DNA from: GWF2-38-69 sp965228125
GTDB lineage: Bacteria > Verrucomicrobiota > Lentisphaeria > Victivallales > GWF2-38-69
Assembly (NCBI GenBank): GCA_965228125.1
Contig: OZ245791.1
Coordinates: 1,364,001-1,428,000, forward strand
DNA length: 64,000 nucleotides
Direction of reading: 5' to 3'
Position numbers and translations under genes: made by a program. The notes below the pieces were generated by a model. That model saw nothing but the letters and a program-made list of their open reading frames with translations. It was not told the DNA's origin and did no database searches. Shown piece after piece: positions 58,067-64,000 of the stretch. Within the stretch, counting starts at the first letter, position 1. Each line of letters begins with the position of its first letter.

Positions 58067-60175
58067 TCATTCCACTATCGTACTCTTTATGTCCTTTTTG
58101 CCAATGAGTTCATTAACAAGCACATTATCATCGTATATTTTAAGTAGTGCTTCTATAACACCTGCAGAATCGACTGATACAGCCCTGGCTTTATCATCGG
58201 TATAAATGTATGTGGACGCAAGTGAGTCAATATTGCCATCAAAAATAATTCCTACAAATTGATGGTTTATATCAATTACCGGACTTCCTGAGTTCCCTCC
58301 TACAATGTCTGCTGTAGATACAAAATTCAGTGACTTTGAAAGATCAAGGTATTTTTCCTTTTCTTTCCATTTTTGAGGCAAATTGAAAGGGTCTTGATAA
58401 TCGAATTCGGCATTTCTGGAAAAAAGCCCGTAAAAATTTGTTTTATACGGTACTATGGTTCCTTCAGCCTGGTAACCTTTTACTATACCAAAGGTTATTC
58501 TCGGCGTGAAGGTAGCGTCCGGTGTAGCATTCTTCCCCAATATCTTATATTTTATAGACTGGATATGCTGCATTTGTATAGCTTCAGGACTTTCGACTTT
58601 ATCTTCGTACAGTTTCCTGTTTTTTCTCATAACAGGATCAACTGCTGCTGCCAGCTGAATCATAGGATCTTCACTCTTTTTTACATAGTTTTCCCATTCT
58701 TCTGCAGACAGAGTTTCTCCTTTTTTAACCAATTCTTTTCTATAGTTTACATCATAGATCTTGGTTTTATTAACAGCATTTCTTACTACTTCATCTACTG
58801 TTTTATTACCTAATAGTGCCTGCAGCAGTTCACTATCCTTGCCAAGGCTTTTTTCTGCATCGTTAATTGTTGTTATAAGGAGAGTCGTCTCCAAGCCGTT
58901 ATAAATTGGAGCAGATGAATAGAGTTGCAATTCCAAAGATTCTAATGCGCTGTCTCTGTATTCTTTTAATCTGTCGCCATTTGTTTTTTTTCTGTCTGCT
59001 ATCATTTGAACTATGTCAAGCGATTTTGAAAATAGTTCGGATGTTGATAAAGACCATATGGCCAGTGTAGTAGAGAAAAATGTCTTATACTCGTTTTCTG
59101 CATCTCTGATGTTATTGAAAGCATCTTTTAATTCTTTGTATTCCTTTTTATGAGATTCAGTTTTTTTTAGAAAATCTTCTTCCTGTGCCACTTTTATGTT
59201 AAAAAATTTGCTGCTCTGCAATGTGGACAACATTCCGGTATATGCCTTTTGGGCATTGGCAAATGAACGAATTAATTCTCCTGCCTGCCGTTGATTTTCT
59301 TTTCCTTCTTTTGCATACTTGTTCAGAGCATCAAGTAAACTATTTATAATGTTTATTTTTGCCGGGCAAGATATGTCACGTTGAAATTCTAGTTGAGCTA
59401 TAGTATTAAGCCTTTTTGTAGTACCAGGGTTTCCTATTACAAAAATGAGCTCATTTTCTTTTACACCATGTTCATCAAATCTAAAGAAGCACTTTGGATG
59501 ATAAGGCCGATTGCCTTCATATATTCTAAAAAATGAAATATCAAGGTCATATCTCGGATATGTAAAATTGTCAGGATCCCCGCCGAAAAACGCCATCTGC
59601 TCTTCAGGAGAAAAAACCAACCTCACGTCAGTAAACTTCTTATATTCGTAGAGTGAATATTGTGCTCCGCCGTATAGGGTTACCACATCACACCTGAGTC
59701 CGGTCTTGTCAGTGTATTCTTTTTCGATTTCTGCCATTTCTGTGCGCTTAAGTTTTCCTGCCTCAGCCTCATCCTTTGCTGTTTTCGCCGCATTAATCAC
59801 TCTGTTTGTAACATCTTTGATCCCAACAAGCATATTTACTTCAAGATCGGGACATTTTAACTCCATATCACGTGATGTTGCAATAAATCCATTTTTTATG
59901 TAATCGCTATCCTTTTTAGAAAGCTTCTGAATAGAATCAAATCCGACGTGATGATTGGTAATAACCAGCCCGTCTTCTGATACAAATGAACCGGAGCCGC
60001 CATTATTAAACCTTAAGGAAGCTTGCATAGAAAAGTCGAACCAGTTTTGAGTCAGATTCACGCCATATTTTTTAGATATAATTTCAATAGGAGGATTGTC
60101 AAATGTATACATCCCTTCATCTGCAACAGCTATACATGAAACAAACAGGCAGATACAAATAATTAAGTTTTTCAT
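58067..60175 (-). CDS. S46-family dipeptidyl-peptidase (DPP7-like)
   Basis: A 702-residue periplasmic serine exopeptidase with signal peptide MKNLIICICLFVSCIAVADE. The chymotrypsin-type triad is visible: His in GLVITNHHVGFDSI, Asp in RYDLDISFFRIYEG and Ser in VGGNSGSPVID. The helical lid unique to S46 fills the middle. The residue that sets specificity is Gly in IIFDGNID, as in DPP7, which prefers hydrophobic P1, rather than the Arg of DPP11. It releases dipeptides from peptides, useful for a peptide-using anaerobe. The gene is monocistronic. Confidence 0.93.
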   Translation of the reverse strand: MKNLIICICLFVSCIAVADEGMYTFDNPPIEIISKKYGVNLTQNWFDFSMQASLRFNNGGSGSFVSEDGLVITNHHVGFDSIQKLSKKDSDYIKNGFIATSRDMELKCPDLEVNMLVGIKDVTNRVINAAKTAKDEAEAGKLKRTEMAEIEKEYTDKTGLRCDVVTLYGGAQYSLYEYKKFTDVRLVFSPEEQMAFFGGDPDNFTYPRYDLDISFFRIYEGNRPYHPKCFFRFDEHGVKENELIFVIGNPGTTKRLNTIAQLEFQRDISCPAKINIINSLLDALNKYAKEGKENQRQAGELIRSFANAQKAYTGMLSTLQSSKFFNIKVAQEEDFLKKTESHKKEYKELKDAFNNIRDAENEYKTFFSTTLAIWSLSTSELFSKSLDIVQMIADRKKTNGDRLKEYRDSALESLELQLYSSAPIYNGLETTLLITTINDAEKSLGKDSELLQALLGNKTVDEVVRNAVNKTKIYDVNYRKELVKKGETLSAEEWENYVKKSEDPMIQLAAAVDPVMRKNRKLYEDKVESPEAIQMQHIQSIKYKILGKNATPDATFTPRITFGIVKGYQAEGTIVPYKTNFYGLFSRNAEFDYQDPFNLPQKWKEKEKYLDLSKSLNFVSTADIVGGNSGSPVIDINHQFVGIIFDGNIDSLASTYIYTDDKARAVSVDSAGVIEALLKIYDDNVLVNELIGKKDIKSTIVE

Positions 60176-60300
60176 GGTGTTTTTGAGTTAATTTTAATTC
60201 TAGTTGACGAAAAAAGATTTTTCTGCTATTGGCAAAACTCTAAACTCTTTAGCTATTTATATTATGGGCTCTTGTAAGTTCTTGTGAAGCCAATTCAATC

Positions 60301-60328
60301 AAAAAAGAAGCGCAGCAAGCTGCGCTTC
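60301..60328 (-). terminator. Intrinsic terminator of the surface repeat protein gene
   Basis: GAAGCGCAGC pairs with GCTGCGCTTC (60307-60316, 60319-60328); on the minus strand six T follow. The gene's stop is at 60355. Confidence 0.85.
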
Positions 60329-60354
60329 ATTAAATAAGACCTAAATAGAGCAAA

Positions 60355-61017
60355 TTAGAAACCGTAGTTAAACAGAATCATTATCGGCAAGAAACCATTG
60401 GTCATCCAATTAATTGCGCCGATCTGAAGACCTTTTGAAGGTTTTCTTCCAGGAACATCTTCGTCATCAATGATGTTGAGAACTCCTAATTGAAACCCTT
60501 CAAAATTAGAACCGGAATTGATAAGCCCGGCTTGAACTCCTTTAGCGTTGATACTGGAAACATTCACTCCTCCGACCTGTACTGCTTCGCAATTAGCATC
60601 TGCAGCATTCAATCCACCAAGTTGGAATCCTTTTGATTTAGACATCCAGTTCGTAAAAACAGAAATCTGAGCGCCTTGGAATCCATCTCCAAAGTTCAGG
60701 CAAGAAATCTGAGCGCCTGATCCGTTGTAATTGTTCATGCTGAGCATTGTCAGTTGCAATCCGTTTACATTTCTTGACTCTGAATAGAAAGCCATCTCTA
60801 CTCCGTCAACTTGCTGGTTTATACCGCCATCATTCCAAGCAAATGGCACTCCGAATTTCACGCCTTCGACATTATAGCTATTCGGCCAATTAGTAACCCC
60901 TGGCCAAACAGAGAACTGAACTGGTGTATAGCCATTGCCGTCATTAACAGCAAATGATGTTCCTGCAAATGCAGTTAGCCCCAACGCAATCACTGCGCCT
61001 AGCAATAATTTTTTCAT
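60355..61017 (-). CDS. LA_2272-type surface repeat protein
   Basis: A 220-residue exported protein with an excellent ribosome binding site (AAGGAGAGGAT before ATG) and signal peptide MKKLLLGAVIALGLTAFAG. The mature part has about nine short repeats of 15-20 residues centred on G.Q.G..N, as in GFQLGGLNAADANCE, AVQVGGVNVSSINAK and GVQAGLINSGSNFE. This pattern is that of the LA_2272/LA_2273 surface-repeat family first named in Leptospira, and predicts a beta-solenoid or outer-membrane surface. The function is unknown. Confidence 0.82.
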   Translation of the reverse strand: MKKLLLGAVIALGLTAFAGTSFAVNDGNGYTPVQFSVWPGVTNWPNSYNVEGVKFGVPFAWNDGGINQQVDGVEMAFYSESRNVNGLQLTMLSMNNYNGSGAQISCLNFGDGFQGAQISVFTNWMSKSKGFQLGGLNAADANCEAVQVGGVNVSSINAKGVQAGLINSGSNFEGFQLGVLNIIDDEDVPGRKPSKGLQIGAINWMTNGFLPIMILFNYGF

Positions 61018-61367
61018 ATCCTCTCCTTATTTTGTTATAATTTGTAGAAATAGTTTGTAGTTATGAAGCTAGACACGATTCTAAAGTAAAGGTTCTTTTT
61101 TGCAACACCTGAAAGTATATTTTTTTAAAAACAAATCGAAATTACCCAAAGCTAATGATTTTTAGCCCCCTTCGCAATTTAGATAGAAATGTCATTCTCG
61201 CAGCTTTTTTTTAATTTGAACCAATATTTCTTACGAGGATAAAATAAACTTGTTTCCAATAAACTTATACAAGTCTATTGTGTAGGCATTTTCCGAATGC
61301 TACTTTTTAGTAATAACTTCTTAAAGGCATTATCATTAAAAATTTTATAAACATGAATGGAGAAACT
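61018..61367. other. 350-bp gap between divergent genes
   Basis: Must contain the promoters of the surface repeat protein (minus) and fhs (plus). It is AT-rich, with several T and A runs. I see no riboswitch, ORF or repeat. Confidence 0.4.
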
Positions 61368-63116
61368 ATGAAATCAGACATAGAAATAGCCCAGGCAACA
61401 AAACTAAAACCAATAAGTGAAATCTCCATCGCCGCAGGAATCCTAGATAATGAACTGGAACCCTACGGACACACAAAAGGCAAAGTTAACCTTGGGATTC
61501 TGGACAGACTAAAAGATAAGCCAAACGGCAAACTAGTCGTAGTTACGGCAATAAATCCGACCCCTCTTGGTGAAGGAAAAACGGTCACAACCATCGGTTC
61601 TTCATTGGGATTGGCAAAAATAGGAAAAAAAGTTTTTACATGCATTCGCCAGCCGAGCATGGGACCGGTATTCGGAATTAAAGGTGGCGCCGCCGGCGGC
61701 GGTTACTCACAGGTAGTCCCTATGGAAGACTTTAACATCAACCTGACGGGAGACATCCATGCAATCACGGCAGCTCACAATCTGGGAGCAGCAGCCCTTG
61801 ATACAAGGCTTTACCACGAAGAACGCAAAGGTTATGAAGATTTTGAGTCCCGCTCCGGCTTAAAAGCCCTTAAAATTGACAAAGACAAAATCTTCTGGAA
61901 GAGAGTCGTGGATATTAATGACCGTGCGTTGCGAAGCATTAAAGTAGGGCTTCAAACTACGGGCGCAAAGGATAATGATAACGGCATACCAAGACACACC
62001 AATTTCGATATCTCAGTAGCATCAGAGCTAATGGCTATTCTCGCTCTTGCCGAAAATCTTCAGGATATGCGCAAAAGATTCGGCAGATGCGTAATGGCGC
62101 TAAACATAGACGGTAAACCCATTACGGCAGAAGACCTCGGAATAGCAGGTTCAATGGCAGTAATAATGAAGGATGCTATAAAACCTACTCTAATGCAGAC
62201 AACTGAACACACACCGTGTTTCGTTCACGCAGGCCCGTTTGCAAATATAGCCCATGGCAACTCTTCCATTATCGCTGACAGAATTGCTCTTAAACTTGCC
62301 GATTATGTCATAACTGAGGCAGGGTTTGGTTCGGATATGGGCTTTGAAAAATTCTGCGACATTAAAACAAGATATTCAGGAATAGAGCCTAGTGCTGCGG
62401 TAATAGTCTGCACAGTGAGAGCTCTAAAGAGCCACTCAGGCAGATTTAAAATAGTTCCTGGAAAGCCGCTTGACGCAAAACTCGTTTCTGAAGATTTGGA
62501 ATCCCTTGAACTCGGAATGGAAAATCTAAAAGCACACATAGCAAATATAAACAGATTCGGAATCCCAGCAGTAGTAGCAATAAACAGATTCAAAACAGAC
62601 AGTCAGAAAGAAATCGATTTCCTTAAGAAAAAAGCTATAGAATTCGGGGCTTATAAAGTAGCAGAAAGCAATGTTCACGGACTTGGAGGAGAAGGCGGCA
62701 AGGAGCTTGCCCATGCAATAGTAGAAGCCTGCGACAAATCCTCAACTTTCAAAATGCTTTACGAAGACAAACTTTCCCTCGTTGATAAAATTAATAAAAT
62801 TTGCAAAGAGGTTTACAGTGCAGGCGGCGTTGAATTCTCTGATCTGGCGTTGAAACAATTGGAATATTACCAAAAGGATTTCGGGCATCTTCCTGTTTGT
62901 ATGGCTAAAACTCAATACTCCCTTTCACACGATCCGAATATGAAAGGCTGGCCAAAAAATTACTTAATCCCGGTACGAGAAGTTTTCCTGTCTGCAGGCG
63001 CAGGATTTATTTATGTTCTGAGCGGCACGATCGCCACTATGCCAGGGCTTGGAAGCAATCCGAGTTACACAAAAGTAGATATTGATGGAAAAGGCAATAT
63101 CGTAGGATTATTTTAG
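61368..63116 (+). CDS. fhs: Formate-tetrahydrofolate ligase
   Basis: A 582-residue ATP-dependent enzyme making 10-formyl-THF from formate, used in one-carbon metabolism and acetogenesis. It shows TAINPTPLGEGKTVTTIGSS (P-loop), RQPSMGPVFGIKGGAAGGGY and MEDFNINLTGDIHAITAAHN. I prefer the ATG at 61368, which has GGAG five bases upstream, over the one at 61353 where that run would be inside the gene. No other one-carbon genes are adjacent. Confidence 0.96.
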   Translation: MKSDIEIAQATKLKPISEISIAAGILDNELEPYGHTKGKVNLGILDRLKDKPNGKLVVVTAINPTPLGEGKTVTTIGSSLGLAKIGKKVFTCIRQPSMGPVFGIKGGAAGGGYSQVVPMEDFNINLTGDIHAITAAHNLGAAALDTRLYHEERKGYEDFESRSGLKALKIDKDKIFWKRVVDINDRALRSIKVGLQTTGAKDNDNGIPRHTNFDISVASELMAILALAENLQDMRKRFGRCVMALNIDGKPITAEDLGIAGSMAVIMKDAIKPTLMQTTEHTPCFVHAGPFANIAHGNSSIIADRIALKLADYVITEAGFGSDMGFEKFCDIKTRYSGIEPSAAVIVCTVRALKSHSGRFKIVPGKPLDAKLVSEDLESLELGMENLKAHIANINRFGIPAVVAINRFKTDSQKEIDFLKKKAIEFGAYKVAESNVHGLGGEGGKELAHAIVEACDKSSTFKMLYEDKLSLVDKINKICKEVYSAGGVEFSDLALKQLEYYQKDFGHLPVCMAKTQYSLSHDPNMKGWPKNYLIPVREVFLSAGAGFIYVLSGTIATMPGLGSNPSYTKVDIDGKGNIVGLF

Positions 63117-63267
63117 CCCCATTATACACCAATTGATTTGTACTAGAGGCCATTTATAATTATTCCGAAATAGTTAATGACGGCTTCCCAAATAGTAAGA
63201 TTAATATTGGATTGATTAGGTTTGGGTATAACAAAAAGCAAAGCTAAAAAATAATCATGGAACATTT

Positions 63268-64000
63268 ATGAAAAGAGTTATTTCCTTTCTTGCAATCACC
63301 TGTTGTTTTTGTCTAACTTTAAGCGGAGCAGATACTAACAAACCAGACAACAGTTTCATAAAAGAGAACTCAGGGGTAGCTGTCACATCATCTACCGAAA
63401 TAACAGATCAAGAAAACGGCGAACAAGAAAAACTAAATCCAGGGGAGTGGATTCCTCTATTTGACCTTGGTTATTGCATTTTTCCTTCAGTAGTTATATC
63501 AACTGCCACTATAAACGCAGCGCCTGATAATGCAGGACAAATCCAGGAACGATTAGGCGAATGGTGGGGAACTTTAGGATTGGCAGTATGCTCGCCTAAA
63601 AAAAACTGTCCTATAAGAATAGAAGTTTCCAGCACTACTTATATCAAGCCGTCCACATACAAAATAGTCCTGCCTGATGCAAATACTGTCTATCTTATTT
63701 ATCCTCCTCTGAAATATGAATATGAAAAGCTGGTCGGCGTAACACAGACAACACCTGAAGACGTTACATTTAAAGTTACAATTGATAAAAATGAAACTGA
63801 AGAAGAAGTTTTCAGGTTCCAGGTCAGACCAATAAATGATTGCGTTTACTATTATGTCAATGCTGAAGGTGAAGAGTTGGATGTCGGTTATTTTTTTGCC
63901 GCATATGTAAATGAGAACCACCCTGGAATTGAAAAAATCCTACAGGAATGCCTGAAGTCAGGAAAAGTTAGCTCTTTCAGCGGTTATGATGGAACTCCCG
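63268..64000 (+). CDS. Exported protein of unknown function (3' end outside window)
   Basis: An open frame from the ATG at 63268 to the window end (about 244 codons). MKRVISFLAITCCFCLTLSG is a signal peptide, possibly of lipoprotein type, though no clean lipobox is seen. The mature start is polar and Glu-rich (ITDQENGEQEKLNPGEW). A beta-rich region follows (IRIEVSSTTYIKPSTYKIVL, DVTFKVTIDKNETEEEVFRF). I do not recognise a family. No strong ribosome binding site precedes the ATG. Confidence 0.75.
   Translation, partial: MKRVISFLAITCCFCLTLSGADTNKPDNSFIKENSGVAVTSSTEITDQENGEQEKLNPGEWIPLFDLGYCIFPSVVISTATINAAPDNAGQIQERLGEWWGTLGLAVCSPKKNCPIRIEVSSTTYIKPSTYKIVLPDANTVYLIYPPLKYEYEKLVGVTQTTPEDVTFKVTIDKNETEEEVFRFQVRPINDCVYYYVNAEGEELDVGYFFAAYVNENHPGIEKILQECLKSGKVSSFSGYDGTP

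Overview
The window (about 64 kb, AT-rich) is a chromosomal segment of a Gram-negative (diderm) bacterium. Outer-membrane biology is visible: an MCE/Mla-type lipid transporter, several lipoprotein signal peptides, a PpiD/SurA-like chaperone and an S46 periplasmic dipeptidyl-peptidase. A complete rRNA operon is present. The 16S carries a one-base variant at the classical general-bacterial probe site, and the spacer tRNAs are in the order Ala then Ile. I cannot assign a phylum by eye; a little-sampled lineage (PVC-like or Riflebacteria-like) is a guess that a 16S search would settle.

Left part. 1-8.5 kb: the tail of an FGGY sugar kinase, then a compact sugar-solute locus. It holds glucosyl-3-phosphoglycerate synthase, two GT4 glycosyltransferases, a HAD hydrolase, an M20-peptidase-like protein that has lost most zinc ligands, and a GH13_18 phosphorylase of glucosylglycerate-phosphorylase type. 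Together they suggest synthesis and phosphorolytic recycling of glucosylglycerate or mannosylglucosylglycerate, a compatible solute. 8.9-11.7 kb: Ca2+/Na+ antiporter and Kup K+ transporter. 11.8-17.1 kb: a translationally coupled operon of auxiliary lipoprotein, MlaE with fused STAS domain, MlaF, MlaD and a lipase-like lipoprotein. 17.1-20.6 kb: DUF167 protein and a GlpA-like/FAD oxidoreductase/DUF1667 trio. 20.6-29.5 kb: malic enzyme, S41 protease, Ldh2-type dehydrogenase, a Lys-rich helical protein, a YihY/BrkB membrane protein and transketolase.

Middle. A complete IS5-type insertion sequence with 15-bp inverted repeats and a 7-bp target duplication sits at 29.5-31.1 kb, beside a 46-aa ORF with a very strong ribosome binding site. 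Then come an MFS sugar transporter, a secreted ankyrin protein, an FHA protein, a decayed 5' piece of the same IS, a purine permease, an aromatic amino acid permease, and a chain of serC, a radical SAM enzyme, an alpha/beta hydrolase, a PpiD-like protein, a repeat lipoprotein, DUF2851, thpR and larE, ending at tRNA-Asp.

Right part. The 45.9-49.3 kb stretch between tRNA-Asp and guaA looks accessory. It has a lone PD-(D/E)XK nuclease-like protein, a membrane-protein ORF without a normal start, two near-identical hairpins, an IS481-like transposase relic and a 3' relic of the IS5-type element. guaA is followed by the convergent rRNA operon (5S, 23S, tRNA-Ile, tRNA-Ala, 16S on the minus strand) with recognisable precursor-processing stems. 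After that come nadA, an S46 peptidase, a LA_2272-type repeat surface protein, fhs, and a secreted protein that runs off the end.

The best candidates for something undescribed are the solute locus with its pseudo-peptidase, the lipase lipoprotein built into an MCE operon, and the tRNA-Asp accessory pocket.
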